Origin: Gautieria morchelliformis
Taxonomy: Eukaryota > Basidiomycota > Agaricomycetes > Gomphales > Gomphaceae
Assembly: GCA_015179125.1 (NCBI GenBank)
Contig: WHVA01000532.1
Span: 1 to 64,000, forward strand
Length of the DNA stretch: 64,000 nucleotides
Direction of reading: 5' to 3'
Shown one piece after another: positions 9,524 through 22,109 of this stretch. The notes under the pieces were generated by a model that was not told the origin of the DNA, made no database searches, and saw only the letters and a list, made by a program, of their open reading frames with translations. Position 1 is the stretch's first letter; every line of letters starts with the position of its first letter. The position numbers were made by a program, and so were the translations under genes.

Positions 9524-12500
9524 TCCCGAGTCAGTTCCACGACAAACTGCGGACCTCGGTCGGAAACAACTTGCTTCGGGAGCCCATGCAACTTCCAGAC
9601 ATGTGCAAGGAACAGGTGGGCCGCTCCGAGGGCTGTGATTGTCGTGTGTGTTGGAATGAAGTGGGACACCTTGCTTACCGAGTCCACGATGTTCATGATC
9701 GCGTCGTAGCCATGAGACTCTGGGAGTTCAACGATGAAGTTGACACTGATGGTGTCCCAGCGGGATTCAGGAATCGGGAGCGGAACAAGTTCTCCGACAG
9801 GCGGATGTCGTTGCGCTTTGGTTCGGAGACAAAGGTCACATGTCTTCACGTACTGTCCAATGTAGCGGGACATCTGAGGCCACCAGTAATTCCGAGCCAC
9901 TAATTCCAGTGTCTTCCACCTGCCAGCATGCCCAGCGACCCGTGTGTCATGGTGCTGGGACACGATGCGGCGGCAGAGGTCCGCCCCACATGGAACATAG
10001 ACCTTGCCTCTGAAGTGGAGCAGTCCATCACGTTCTGACCATTCCGCTGCCCGTACAGACCGTGAGTGTCCTTTCCAAAGTTCCTCCACCGCCTTCACCA
10101 CCGACTCCTCCTTCTCTCCATTCCGGTACTGCCTCCGGATGTCTCGGAGCATTTCCGCTTCCGCCCCAACTGCAGTCACTCCCTCTAGGGCGTGGATTGC
10201 AAAGAGACTTGGGCGGAGCAGTGTCATATCCGCGTTGTCTCCACTTCCGCTTCCATGATCCACACGGCGGGATAGGGCATCGGGCTTGCCCATGGTGCGG
10301 CTGGGGCGGTGGTGGAGCATGAAGTCGAACCGGGACAGGTGCAGGGACCACCGTGCTTGTCGTCGGTTCAACTTCTTAGATGTGTGGAAATACTCGAGGT
10401 TTTTGTGGTCTGTCCAGATCTCAAACGGGCATAGAGCACCCTCGAGGAAGTGTCGCCACTCCTCCAGCGCTCGGATGATTGCCAGCATCTCCTTGTCGTG
10501 GATCTCATAGTTCCACTCGACCGGACTAAGGCTTTTAGAGAAGAAGGCAATCAGATGCCATCCCCCATCATCTTCCGATGACTGTTGTGACAAGACTGCT
10601 CCGGTAGCTGTGTCGGAAGAATCCGCCTCGACTCGATAAGGGCGAGAGTCATCGGGAAAGATCAGGACCGGGGAAGACATGATCAGCTCCTTGAGTTTGT
10701 CAAAGGAGGCCTGTTCCGGCTCTCCCCACTGCCATCCAACCTCCTTCTTGGTGAGGTTGAAGAGGGCACGAGGGTGGCAGGAGAAGTCCTTGATGAACCA
10801 CCGGTAGAAATTGACAAACCCAATGAAGGACTGGACCTCCTTCTTGTTCCGGGGCACGGGCCAATCCGATACACCGGAAACTTTGACTGGGTCCATTTCC
10901 ACCTTTCCTTCTGACACAATCACCCCAAGATACTCTATCCGTGTCCACTCAAATTCGCACTTTTCCAGCTTGAGACACAGGTTGTATTCCCGGAGCCATT
11001 CCAGCACTCTCCGCATGACTTCCTGATGTTCTGACATTGTTTTTGTGAAGATGAGGATGTCATCGAGGTAGACGCAGACAACCCCTTCTGCTATCATGTC
11101 ACGGAAAATGTCATTCATCATCGTCTGGAATGTGGTGGGACTGTTGGTGAGGCCAAAGAACATGACCTGTGGCTCAAAGAGTCCGCGGTTGGTGCGGAAT
11201 GTGGCCTTCCACTCGTCTCCCTCCCGGATCCAAACATTATTGAAGCCCCAGTGGACATCCAGCTTAGTGAAGTACCTTGCCCCGTGGAGTTGTGTGATTA
11301 GTTCGGAAATGAGTGGAATGGGGTACCGGTTCTTGATTGTGATCGCATTCAAGGCCCGGTAATCCTGCACAAGTCTGAGCGAGCCGTCCTTCTTCTTAAT
11401 GAAGAACACCGGAGATGCCATGGGTGACTTGGAGGGGCGGATCCTCCCTGTATGGAGGTTTTCTGCCAGGAATGCATCGAGCTCTACCTGCTCCTTGGGT
11501 GACAGCGGGTAGACTTTGCAGTTGGTGGGCTTTGACCCAGGCTCCAACTCGATGGCATGGTCCCACAGCTTCCGTGGAGGCAGGGCATCAAACGACTCCT
11601 TGGCAAATACATCCTCGAACTCCCGGAGGTACTCCGGAATTTCCGCCTCCACTCTATCATGCTTCTTGGAGGCTTCAGCAAGGCGTTGCAAAATATTTCC
11701 GGTGGCGCGGATGTGTTCCGCTTCTGGTGGAAGGTTCACATACAGCAAGTGCTCCCCTTCCGCCAGAGTGTCTTCCGGGCCGAGTCGGATGACGTCAGAA
11801 TCGGAATCGGAATCGGAAGTGGGACCCGGTTCAAATTCCGCTTCCGAGTCTTCTTCTGCAAGCAGTGGATGGGGGCCAGAACGACATGTCTGTATGAGCC
11901 GTTTGGTCTTCCGCTGCTCCTGGTGCTCCTTCCGCACTTCCGACCGGCACATGTGACACTTGGCTGGGCATCGACTCATCAGTACTTTCCGAGTCTGCCA
12001 ATTGATCTCCGGGTTGTGCTCCTGAAGCCAGGTAAACCCGAGGATGATGTCTTGCTTCCCCAGGCTGGTGACTGCAAAGGAAGTGCATTCTGTGTGTCCG
12101 TCGTAGCAGAGAATTGTGTCTACTATCTCTGTGATAGACCCTGACTCATTGGGGCTTCCATCCACATTGAACACCGGGATTGCACGTTGCAACTTCTGCG
12201 TAGTCAGTCGGTTCCGTTCCACATAGTCCCGGTCCATAAACTGACCAGTGGCTCCGCAATCGACAAGGGCGGGTCCGGATTTGACTTCCGCCGTATCTGT
12301 CATCTGGATCTCCACCTTAATGACTAGTGACTTGGGGCCCGGGGTGGCAGCAACAACATAGCGCTTCGGGAGGCGTCTCTCCCAAGGGCGGATGCGAGAT
12401 GGATGGGGTGTCGGATTTGGTTTTTGTGTGACTTTATCCGGTGGGTCTGTACGAAGTGAGGGGAGTGGGGGATTTTCATTCTCTACTTCGAGACAGGCAA

Positions 12501-12537
12501 ACCGGTTATGTACAGGCAGCAGGGGCACACATCTCAC
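9524..12537 (-). pseudogene. pol of chromovirus G1 (PR-RT-RNase H-INT), 3'-truncated
   Basis: One open frame of about 1,000 residues. In order it has protease VDCGATGQF (about residue 93), an acidic Ser-Asp linker, RT with VYLDDILIF (YLDD at 11059-11070, about residue 490), RNase H starting EADSSDTATGAV, an integrase HHCC finger, and the core through SDRGPQF. It reads through the D junction at 9524 into unrelated codons. The first integrase catalytic position, SVDF in G2, is SVNF here (codon at 9739-9741), a D-to-N change. The frame overlaps gag in the -1 phase: the gag stop is TGA 12534-12536, and pol is open across it. Confidence 0.9.
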
Positions 12538-14747
12538 CCGCTGCGTGTCACAAAATCCGACGCATCTTCCACTTCCGATGCGCCATGTTCCCCATTTTCG
12601 GAAATTCCTTCGGCAGTGGGCACTCCGCTTATGTCCATGAGTGCGAGGAACTCTGGAAGGAGCTCAAGTTTCTCCTCTGTGGTCATAAGCCGGATGTCGA
12701 AGGCTTGGGGGCACTCGCAGGCATAGTGGCCTGGTTGTCGGCATCGGAAGCAGGTGATGGTTCCGTGGCCTTTTCCGCGCATGCGGTCAACATCCATCGG
12801 GGCAGGGCCACTCTTAGAGGGAGGGGGGATAGGGTTCCTAATAGGAGCAGGCGGAGCAACCGTCGGAAATATTTTCTGTGTGGGAATGAATGCACTTCTG
12901 GGTTTTGGCACAGGTGGAGTAGGACGAGTGGAACTGTGTGTCATGTTCCGGTTTGTCTCCACAAAGGCCTCATTTGCTTCCCTGTTTCGGGACACCCTCC
13001 GCGCAGCTTGGTACCACCCTTCCGGGTCATCGAAATCCAGAGCTCCATCCCCAAGCAGCGCAACTTGGTTCTGGAGTGTCAGATCAAGCCCTCGTCGGAA
13101 TTTGATGACGATCGTCTTGTCATCGTCATACTCCGCAAGGTCGATGAGCTCCTGGAAGCGGTCGATGTAGTCATCGACTGGATCCTTGTGTCACGACCGG
13201 TTTATTTCTCCTACTGCGCTACCTCTATGTTCCCCCTCGTCACTCCCTAGCATCTTCGCCAGAGTTTGCCGCACCTACCGACCACTCACCCTCTACGTCC
13301 ACTCTACCCACTGTTTGCCCCATTCTCTGAACCACTATTCGCTGCTCGCGCATTTCGTCAGCAGGCACGCCATTGAATATGATCGATACCATTCACCCGG
13401 CATGATGGTTCATCATTAACCCCATCATCTTCTTAATCCAACCCCATTGGGTGTTCGTATGGCCAAAGTGTGATCGCAGGACGTCTCTTCCATAGGCCAT
13501 GTGGGATCAACCCAGTAAACGAAGAGCCCATGCAGGGTAGCATGTATGCGGGTCCCAAGACATGGTTTTGTCCATAAGTGCCTTTGCTCCCTTTATTCTC
13601 CGTCGCTTCATGTTCGCATTCTCCCCTGACTCTATTGTATGTTTATTCCATCTACCTAGTATCATGACTGCGCACCCCTATCCAACCCTGACTTGTGACG
13701 GCCTCTTTCCTATTCGCTGATACCTTACGAGCATTCGATATAAGTAGTTTACATTCGCATGTATATTCCCCAGTTCAATTATCATACATCGTTCATCTTG
13801 TGCAGCTTTGACCTCGCCGTGGTCATCGTCTTAAGCCTTCTCTTGGAGATTTCCATCTTCGACTAGCAGAGGACTTAGGCAGCACTGGTGAGTTCTCATA
13901 CTTCATCTTCGTTACCTTAGCCTTCGAACCATTTTCTGTGCTGTTGGCGAAGGGCTCCGAAGGAGCACCTTCGCCAGCGAAGGGATTGTCGAGACTTAGA
14001 CAGCCCTTCCGTTGAGACCTTGCACGTTACATCGTCAAGAGTCACAGGCTATTTCGCTACGACTGTAGATAGGGTGAGCCCCATTTAGGCAAACCCTCTT
14101 ACCTTGTGAACATTCATTGGTTCACCTATTCGCCGAATGGCATACTTATTCGCACAAGTTATTCGGGCATTCGCTGTGTTCACTAATACACGATATTAAC
14201 GCCTGAAAACCAATCTTGACACCTTGGCCTGGTACCAGCTGGTCCCCTCGAGCTTCATAAGGGCGGTTAGCTGCTCATTTTTTGGGCAGAACTGGTCGGA
14301 AAATGTTTTCTCGAAGGCATCCCAGTCTCGGAAGTAGTTCCCCTTGCCCCTTGCTTCATGTCGGATCACCTTGTTTGCAAAACGGGCTGCGCGGTCCGAC
14401 TTGAAAAAGGACAATGCCCAGTGAATCCGAGCCTGGTCGTTCGGAAAGAGGTCTCCGACAATTGCGAAGTAGATGCTGCATGTGTTGAAGAATGCGCGTC
14501 CCTTCTCCCGATCTCCGTCAAAGTCCGCCGGAGTTGCAGGTTTGACCTTTGCCAATTTCAAAGACATCCTCTCTTCCGCTAGTTCCACTTTTCTGAAATC
14601 CGGCTCATCCAGCATTGCATTTCCACCACCTTGTGGAATATCTAACTTAGCCAAAATCGTTTGTAAGGCTGTTTCAATCGCGTCGGTCTTCATCCGGTTC
14701 CGCATCAATTCCTCCTCCATATTCCGAAGACAATCATCCGGATCCAT
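12534..14747 (-). pseudogene. gag of chromovirus G1, split by a solo LTR
   Basis: The first ATG is at 14747. The capsid region (TPADFDGDREKGRAFFNTC onward) runs to 14222, where a solo LTR interrupts the codon after QAK. Reading resumes at 13183 in the correct phase once one CCTTG copy is discounted, and ends at TGA 12534-12536. Without the LTR it would be about 391 residues with no stop. A CCHC knuckle, CFRCRQPGHYACEC, lies near 12730. The downstream pol frame overlaps in the -1 phase. Coding was therefore intact until the LTR element inserted. Confidence 0.85.
13189..14221 (+). repeat. solo LTR of family L (1,033 bp) inside G1 gag
   Basis: Begins TGTCACGACCGG and ends CAATCTTGACA, with inverted termini TGTCA/TGACA and a perfect 5-bp target duplication, CCTTG (13184-13188 and 14222-14226). 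A TATA-like GATATAAG near 13738 suggests plus orientation. No internal region is present, so it arose by LTR-LTR recombination. Its right half is nearly the same as the right arm of the 16-kb insertion at 34823-50863 and resembles the partial LTR ending at 22109. Confidence 0.95.
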
Positions 14748-14922
14748 GTTGGAAGGAGAAATATGGGACGGGATTTCCGGGGTTGGGAGCTCGACGTAAG
14801 AAGAGGGACTGTCGTATGCCGTGTGCGTGGAAGAGGTTGCGATCTCCGAGTCGCTGTCTCCGATTCCGAATGCACCTATGGCGAATGCAACACGCAATAC
14901 GACCGCCGGTCCTCTAGGGAAG

Positions 14923-14932
14923 AGACTTTTCT
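14923..14932 (-). other. self-priming primer-binding site of G1
   Basis: Just inside the 5' LTR the minus strand reads AGAAAAGTCT. This is the exact reverse complement of AGACTTTTCT at 15065-15074 within the LTR, which lies about 33 bp downstream of a TATAATA box (15101-15107). No TGG-type tRNA site is present. The same layout is found in G3. Confidence 0.7.
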
Positions 14933-14934
14933 GC

Positions 14935-15404
14935 TGTAAGGGCAACCCTGGCTAGTTGTGGAGATCACACTACCACACAACTGACAAGGGGGAATCCAAA
15001 GTATGTATAAATGAACAGAGTATACAAGAGAGGGGATTCTCACCTGACAAGGGGGAATCCAAAGAGAAAAGTCTAAGGACCCTCAATGTCAGCGAGCCCG
15101 TATTATACTACGCTGCACAGCCAGGGACAACACTTGGCACCCGCCATCAACCCTGCATCCTCCTGACCTCCCTGACCCTTGATTGACCCTTGATGCCACC
15201 TATCACATGAGCCGCTTGATTTCCGACACTGTTCCGAGAGTGGAAGTCGGAAATTGGAGTGGAAATGGCAAAGGAACAGAACTGGTGGGAGTTCTCCCAG
15301 AAGCGGAATCCTTTCCGAAAGTGGAGGCGGAGATGGAATCGGAATGGTGTCGGAACTGGGTGTGGTGTCGGAACTGGAAATGGAGAACAGGGTGTTCCCT
15401 GACA
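14935..15404 (-). repeat. 5' LTR of chromovirus G1 (470 bp)
   Basis: On the minus strand it begins TGTCAGGGAACACC and ends GGGTTGCCCTTACA. It is homologous to the LTRs at 54359-54811 and 58665-59154. The U3 part is rich in CGGAA-type repeats. A TATAATA box and a predicted transcript start AGACTTTTCT follow. The flank at 15405-15409 is GCTGC; the partner flank is not in the window. Confidence 0.9.
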
Positions 15405-15527
15405 GCTGCTCCTGCTGAGAAATACCCACTGCAAAACCCTGGCAATATTGTGAAGTAAGTGATGATGTAAAATCTGAGAGTGTGCCCAACTGACACATCG
15501 ATGAGTTCTCTTCCCCCTGAGGTGAAC
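15405..15527. other. spacer between G1 and solo LTR C3
   Basis: 123 bp with no recognised feature. It joins the sequence right of C3 (16239 onward) once that LTR and one TGAAC copy are removed. Confidence 0.4.
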
Positions 15528-16233
15528 TGTTACGTATTGGAAATCCTGGAGATTGGAACTGGAAAGGACAGTGGCTTCAACTTTTGAACTTATGTGTTGC
15601 ACCCCTGATGAACTATCGTCCTAAGTCTTTCAGATTTGAGTTCCGGAGATCAGAGCAGGCGGAGATCAAGAGGATGAGTGTTGAGAGTCGGAGGTCAGAG
15701 AACAGAGGTTAGAAGAGGCAGAGGACAGTGTGTCAAAGACAGAGAGATAGACAGAGCTTTGCAAAACTTGCTGTGCTAACAACAGGAGATAGTGTGAGGG
15801 AATTCACATATTGAAGTCAATTATCTGATTGCAGAAACAGAGGCATACATGCAGGGTTTTATACAAAGAGCTGAGACAACAGGTAATAGGGTGGTACTAA
15901 GCAAATTCCAGAGGGAGCGGAAATCGGATAGACATATGGGGTAAGTAACTAATGCAGAACAAGGGGACTACAAGGGCGTGCAGGGTAGAGTAAGAACAAT
16001 GGCAAAAGAACAAAGGGTGCGTAAGTCTAATGGACAGTGGAACAATTGGAAATCTGGAAATGGTATCTTGCTGTGCTAAGGGTCGAGCACGGAGGCCGAT
16101 GAATAGAGTTGACCAGGGGTACTGAAGAACAAGGGGTCGAGGTCGAGGGATGCAGAGGATGTGGAATAGAGTCGGAGGTGGTGCGGAGGTGTTCCGGAGG
16201 TGGCGGAGATGGTCAAGCGGCATGGTTGTAACA
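15528..16233 (-). repeat. solo LTR of family C, copy C3 (706 bp)
   Basis: Plus strand starts TGTTACGTATTGG and ends GGTTGTAACA. It is flanked by TGAAC (15523-15527 and 16234-16238), a perfect 5-bp target duplication. It is homologous to copies at 49531-50192 and 51130-51811. The TATAAAA box, read on the minus strand near 15860, indicates minus orientation. No coding region of this family occurs in the window. Confidence 0.93.
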
Positions 16234-16294
16234 TGAACATTGACAGAATCATCCTGAAAGAACATGCTCTCAAGGAGCATGGAAGGTCTAGTTA

Positions 16295-16747
16295 GTGGAC
16301 ATTTATGGCCCTAGAGCTAACACTTACTGGACATGTGTTCCTCCAGAGTTGCTTATAAGAGATACTTACAAAGACCCTCGTGCTTTCAGTGGTCCTCCCC
16401 AGGGCAGGTCGGTCAAGAGAGCAAGTGGGCGGAATGGATTTGGAAAGATACATGTCTCCCAAGAGGACACATCCAGAAACTTGGCCAAGCTGAAACATAG
16501 TCAATTATCGAAGAAGGAAAGAATGCTCAAGACCACTCTGCAGGCATGTCCTATGCTTTATAAGTTTTCACCTTTGTTGATCACATTTAAAGAGCTCAAA
16601 GGGATAACAACAACTCACAAGAAAATTCAGGCATCAGTGCCATTGCCAGGGCGACATCCTGCAGGTGCACCACCATGGCTGAATGACATGGGTGGCGGAC
16701 TGTTGGATCCACGCTTCTATGCCGATGTCTTGCACCCAGCCAATTGA
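16295..16747 (+). CDS. unrecognised reading frame, probable gene fragment
   Basis: Open frame of 150 codons starting at GTG 16295, with no ATG at the start and a TAG just upstream, so any N-terminus would lie elsewhere. Composition is protein-like (Lys/Pro/Gly rich, with PPWLNDMGGGLLDPRFYADVL at the end), and it stops at 16745. I recognise no domain. It may be an exon of a broken gene or transposon-derived. Codon use does not show clearly that it is expressed. Confidence 0.3.
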   Translation: MDIYGPRANTYWTCVPPELLIRDTYKDPRAFSGPPQGRSVKRASGRNGFGKIHVSQEDTSRNLAKLKHSQLSKKERMLKTTLQACPMLYKFSPLLITFKELKGITTTHKKIQASVPLPGRHPAGAPPWLNDMGGGLLDPRFYADVLHPAN

Positions 16748-19700
16748 GCAGCAAGAGGACTGCTGATCTAGCTGTCCAATCGTTGAATGTAAGCAATAGG
16801 CTTAAGTATTCTGATACATCACTCACCTATATCTTGTAGGAAGACAAACGCTCACTGCTATTGGAGTTCGCTAAGACGACTTTCAAGGGGTACTGTACAC
16901 GATATCAAGCTCAGACGGACGAGATCAAGGAGAAAATGGAACGCGCAACCGGAATATTTAAAATAGATATGCAACTACTATATAAACTATATATTTTACA
17001 ACATGGACCCAGCTGTGTAGGGTCTCGGTATCAGAATGGTTTAAAACGAATGAATGTTGATGGCCTAATACCATGGCACTCTCGACACTCATCTGCCGCT
17101 CAGCGTCGGAAAGGGCTGGTCACAAGTCTAGGAGGAATAGCAAGGGTCAAGAGAGACGTGGGCTGGCCAAGGGTCATAGATGTATCAACGTCTGATAGAG
17201 ACGTGAAAGCTGCGCGACTAGACTGTTTGGGCCATCGTGGGGTAACGCCGCTCTTCGGTCTGAACCACGGTCACCAGTTCGATGCCTTCGGCGGACGGCA
17301 AATCCTGTTCCGCGTGTTCATCCACGGCTTCAGACGGGGGATCTCGAGTTTCTTCGTGATTGCCAAGCTCGGAATCAAGGTTGATGTTGAAAAACGAGGC
17401 GATGGCACAGGATGACAGGAACCCGTCATCAGACCAAGTCGTGCGCCCTTCGGGATCTCGGGATGACGCGTTTGTCCTGTTGGAGGAGGTTTTTAAGCAT
17501 GACCGCCGCTCGCTTTCCTTACGCAGACTGAGGACTAGTCGACAGACTAGCACACTCGACACGGTTTGGCTGAAGCTATAGAGTGAGGGTGAAGCTTAAG
17601 CATGGGCAATCGGTATATGTATGATCCGTAGTCACTTACGTTGATCCCAATATTTTTAGTCCAGGGGACGCGAGCTTAGAAGACATGAGCCGAATGAACC
17701 TTCTGATCGTGGCCAAACTTACAAAGGTGATCAGAAAATTGAGTAGATGGATCCCAAAGACCCCCACGTAGTACACGGCGCCATCTCGCAAATAGACGTT
17801 TACGAGCCTAACATCAAGCGCGTGTCAACGACGTCGGACACCGTCGACAATGAACGACGAGCTTACGCCGTGACGGGGTTTCTTGGGTGTCGATGTCGTG
17901 TATACTTGCTGGTTTTCCGGACGGTCAGCACAAAAACAGTAGTGTCTAGTACCAGCTGTGCCGCCCAGAATACAGATACTAGCTTGCTGAGCGTCCGCCC
18001 CAGCAGACATATTTCGGCCGTGGCAGCTGCCCCAACTCGTGAGCTTCTTCGGCAAGCATACAAGAAATGCAAATGCACCTATTTGAGTAGCAGGATTGCC
18101 CATGTGGTCTGTAAGACAGGAAGCATCAGCTTGACTCGAGTCACTCGGCTTAGTCGTCATCAAAGGCTTACGGCCAAAACTGGTCAACACCAGCGCCATT
18201 AGTACGGTTGTGACAACCCACAAGGCTCCAAGAGAAAGGAGTATTCTTTTGTTGAGTGTATACAGAGCGTAAGTTCGAAGGATCGTGATCCCTAATATTC
18301 ATGTGTGAGTACAGTGCTAGACCGAATCTGCAACATTGGCAGACAGTACATACAACTCGCCACTACGAAATATGGGGTGATCAGTATCCTGTCGACGAGA
18401 CCAGCAGTATCATCAAGGACTCACGAGACAGGATAACGAGCGGGGCAATTACAGGAAACATGGAGCGAATGTATGTTTGGCAGCTGTAGACACATGGGTG
18501 TAATTGAATAAGCCAATATTATAGAACGCCACGCTCGCCTCTTCGAATAAACCAGGATAAATCACGGCGAAAATATATAGGAAAGGCATATGAGCGACTC
18601 ACAGGAATTGTCCAAATTGGGTAGACAGCTGTCGATGATGGTTGGTCACTGACTTGATGTGGCTGTTTCAAGGCGAGCCACTCACTCAGAAGATCCAGAA
18701 TCATAGAGATGGGTGTTGCATATCGGGAAGCAAAGAAAAGAAGAGTAACCGTGCTTTGTCGGTAATTCCAAATGAGGTTGACCTACACTGGCGTTCAGTG
18801 AAACCCAGAAGCTGCCCCAGTGCCCCAGGCTTGTTAAACGGCTCGCTCAGATAGATACTCACCTCTTCGTCAAATGTTACTACTTAGGGTACGTCAGCTA
18901 GAGCAATCATTGTAGAGACCGCTGATACACCTCACAATATTCGTAGAATATCATGCACGAAGAGCTTAGCAAGCAGTATCGTTGCAACTCCCAACTGAGC
19001 GACAGGTTAGATAAACGGGCAGCTGGATAACTGGATATAAGGCTTCACTTTGAAGTTACGGCGATAATGAGGGGAATTGAAGGGTCGTTTTCCTGCATGG
19101 TACACGTTGATCTCTCATCTTGCCACTCGCCAGTGTTTTATGTGAGTTTGAGCACAGATGTCTACGGAGTACCGACACCGGGCAGAAAAGCTTAAATTTA
19201 TGTAATGGACCATGGCCGCTCCTGCTTCGAGATATGCGAGATTTCGTGAAAGCTCAGCTCGCCGTACAATCCAACTGGATGAAAATTTAGGGTGGTAGTT
19301 ACTTACATACAGAACTGTATCTGGCTTAATGGGGCAAGACCGCAATTGGTAGGGCGGCGCGGCGGTGAAAGCGCAGTTTTGGGCGTGTTCCCGTTCCGCC
19401 CGGGGATCAATATAAATAACAATTGACGATTTTGAGACATTCCATGATGCCGCTCGCCAATCCGGGTGTGCGCAATGCATAAGTACGGCAAGTTGAATAT
19501 TACATTATTTCTAGCTAGTAGCTGCTCCTCGTCCAAAGGGATTCAGAGAGACTTGGATAGCATGCAGTCATTTCGAGGAGTACTGGGATGGACCTTCCGG
19601 GGCCGAAGGAATCAGCATAGTACTAGTCCCACAGATGTCCATCTTGACGTACAGGAGGAAATGTTCTAAAGAGCGCCCTGTAAAATTGAAGAGGAGATTG

Positions 19701-20932
19701 AGCTACCAAACTCCGGTGATGATACGGAAAGTGTTCCAGTGGATTTTAGGCTACTGTGTTTGAGACTTTCTCCGAGAGAACTGTGGAGCACGTACGTAAG
19801 GGAAGAAGACGCGGCCTCAAAAACGGACTCATGAATGTGATGATTATGCAGGAGAACCAAACTTACACCACTTACATGAATTGGGGCGCACAAAATTACA
19901 GCAACAGGATCGGGATTGCGAGCCCTGGGACGGAATGTTTTGACCTGACTAAAAGGCAACGAAGCATGTCTGATGTGCATGGACGACTCACATCAACGCA
20001 ACGAAAATTGATTACCGGCATTGTATAGGAAGCCGATTGGCCAGAAAGCTAGCAAGACACTGCTGCCAATAGCACGATAAAATCACCTCGCGAGCCAGAT
20101 GTACGGTAATAGTCACCGCTTAGTGCGGGAATACGTGTACCGAGTTTCTATGTGGAGCTGTCTGTTGCTATAGCGCCGTTGTAGGTAGATGATGTCGTTT
20201 GGACGTTGCTTCCCCGCCGTTGCGCTGCGCTTCGACAAATCCAGGGCGATTAAATTCACTGATCGAGGAAAGGTGGAGAGCGTTGAGGCCTGAAACCCAG
20301 GAGTCACAGGAACAATCATCAGTCTTCTACTTGGTACAATAGAGTATTTTGCTGCGGGAGTGGAGCTCACCCCCAGTGAGAATCAACCCGCGTCGGAGCG
20401 GTTCAGGTCGGTGAAAACCGTGGTCCCGGTCTGATCAGGACTCGGACCTCAACTTACTTTCCCACGGTCCAGTGTATAGGCCCAAGACAGCTAAACCTTT
20501 CTCTTTCCGAATACTTGTTAAAATAAGAGAGACGCGAGTAAGAACGATGCAAGAGTGTATATGAGGCGTTTGTCCTGTGAGCTTGTTGGGGCAAACGGAT
20601 AGTTACATACATGAAAAGTAAAGACTTATAAATGTTCTCAGAACAAAAGGAAAATAGAACAATAGGAAAAGCGAGAACAAAAGGGTTTGACAATGTACAC
20701 GCAAGCCTTGGATTAGATAAGCGGAACGAACGCATAACCAGCTTGTCATAATTCCAACAATACTTGCGGATACACCCGTACACGCTCGTGTCTCATGCCA
20801 GCCCTTCCCAACCCGCCCGGCGTACTACAGTCGCAAGGATTGGGGACACTGGCGCCCAACTAGGTCATCCCCCAAAGCAGAACCGCCCGCTCGCCCACGC
20901 CAATTCCAGACCCTGGTGATCCCGTCTCCGTA
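16748..20932. other. long stretch without recognisable genes
   Basis: Only short frames occur on both strands. The one with most protein-like composition is on the minus strand at 17218-17562 (about 115 codons, acidic C-terminal half), without a recognised motif. I see no LTR termini, terminal inverted repeats, tRNA or rRNA here. Confidence 0.45.
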
Positions 20933-21370
20933 TTGAACACCAGGGGAATAAACGAAGGTAATAAGGCTGACATCTCAGCCCTTGCCACCGCCCTCGAGTC
21001 TTTCGGAGACTTCAAGCGTGGAACCTCGTGGAACCTGGGCAAAGAATGCGCCACCCAGCTTGTCGCAATCACTAAGCTGTTGCGGGAGGCCTCCTCCTAT
21101 ACGGGGCGAACAGACTGGCGACAAACAACAACTTGCAGAAGGCGGTCTCCAATATCAAGGAGGCAGTAGCTACGGCCACGGGCAGTCTGCCCCGGCCTCG
21201 AGTGGGACCTCATACGCCGCTGCTGCCAAATGCGGTCTTGGGAAGCCTCGAGTCAAGCGGCTATGCAGAAGCAGAAGATGATTGCTGATCTTCAGCAAAA
21301 GCAGATTTTCCTGTATATGAAGCACGTTGCCAAGGACCCCCACATTCTCAAATGGGAGCCGGTGTCACTA
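20933..21370 (+). pseudogene. LINE-like ORF1 fragment
   Basis: Two overlapping frames carry pieces resembling the ORF1 of fungal Tad-like LINEs: an ALATALESFGDFKRG segment, a Gln/Gly/Ser-rich linker and the SYAAAAK motif typical of the linker before the nucleic-acid-binding part, then a Gln/Lys-rich helix. Frame changes near 21120 and 21240 make it a pseudogene. A LINE reverse transcriptase fragment lies 0.7 kb downstream on the same strand beyond a partial LTR, so both probably come from one element. Confidence 0.45.
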
Positions 21371-21709
21371 CAAGGTACTGTAGTGGTATTATTACTAACT
21401 ACTTTGAAATCTTGTGAATATAATTAGATTAGTCAGAATAGATTGTATTCTGGATGCTCAGGGAGTTGTGGTGCTTCATGCACCCCTTGTGCAAGATATA
21501 TGTGTGGGCTGACTAAGCTCAGTGGAGTGTGTGTGTCACAGTCACGTGATTGGGTCGAGGAGAAAACAGGTGAGAACAGAGGAAGGAGGGATCCGAAGTG
21601 TTTGCTTTTGGAATAGTATAGAGTGACCAATGATAATAAACTCTCAACAAAGAATTAAAGAAAACTATCAAGAACTAAGGCTGAATGATTTTCGCTTTTT
21701 TATTCATTA

Positions 21710-22109
21710 GACTATCATCTTAAGCCCTCTTCTATAGACTACTATCTTAGACCAGAGGAGGAATTTAGCACCACTGGTGAGTTTCCATACTTCACCTTCA
21801 CTACTTTAGTCTTCGAACCATTGTCGGTGCTGTCGGTGAAGGGCTCCGAAGGAGTACCTTCACCGGCAAAAGGATTGCTACTACTAGACAACCTTTCTGT
21901 GGGGCCTTGTATGTTACATCGTCAAGTATCACGGGCTATTTCACTTTGACTGTAGACAGGGTGAGCTCCATTCGAGCAGCCCCCTTTCCTCATAAAACTT
22001 TATTGGCTTAACATTGTTCGCTGAACTACACATCTCATTGCACAAGCCGTTCGGGCATATGTTGTGTTCACTAATACATGATATTAACGCCTAAAATCCA
22101 ATCTTGACA
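21710..22109 (+). repeat. partial LTR of family L
   Basis: From about 21710 the sequence follows the right half of the solo LTR at 13189-14221 (ACTGGTGAGTTTCCATACTTC, GTGCTGTCGGTGAAGGGCTCC) and ends CCAATCTTGACA at 22109. The left part is unrecognisable or lost and no target duplication can be assigned (right flank CATCT). It is clearly more diverged than the 13-14 kb copy. Confidence 0.75.

Larger units (their letters stand above)
9524..15404 (-). mobile_element. chromovirus G1 (Ty3/gypsy), cut by D at its 3' end
   Basis: Minus-strand element with its 5' LTR at 14935-15404, a self-complementary primer site, gag, and pol up to the middle of integrase. There element D interrupts it, and the integrase C-terminus, chromodomain and 3' LTR are missing from this window. 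Gag is also split by a solo LTR at 13189-14221. G1, G2 and G3 are closely related copies. The flank right of the LTR is GCTGC. Confidence 0.9.
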
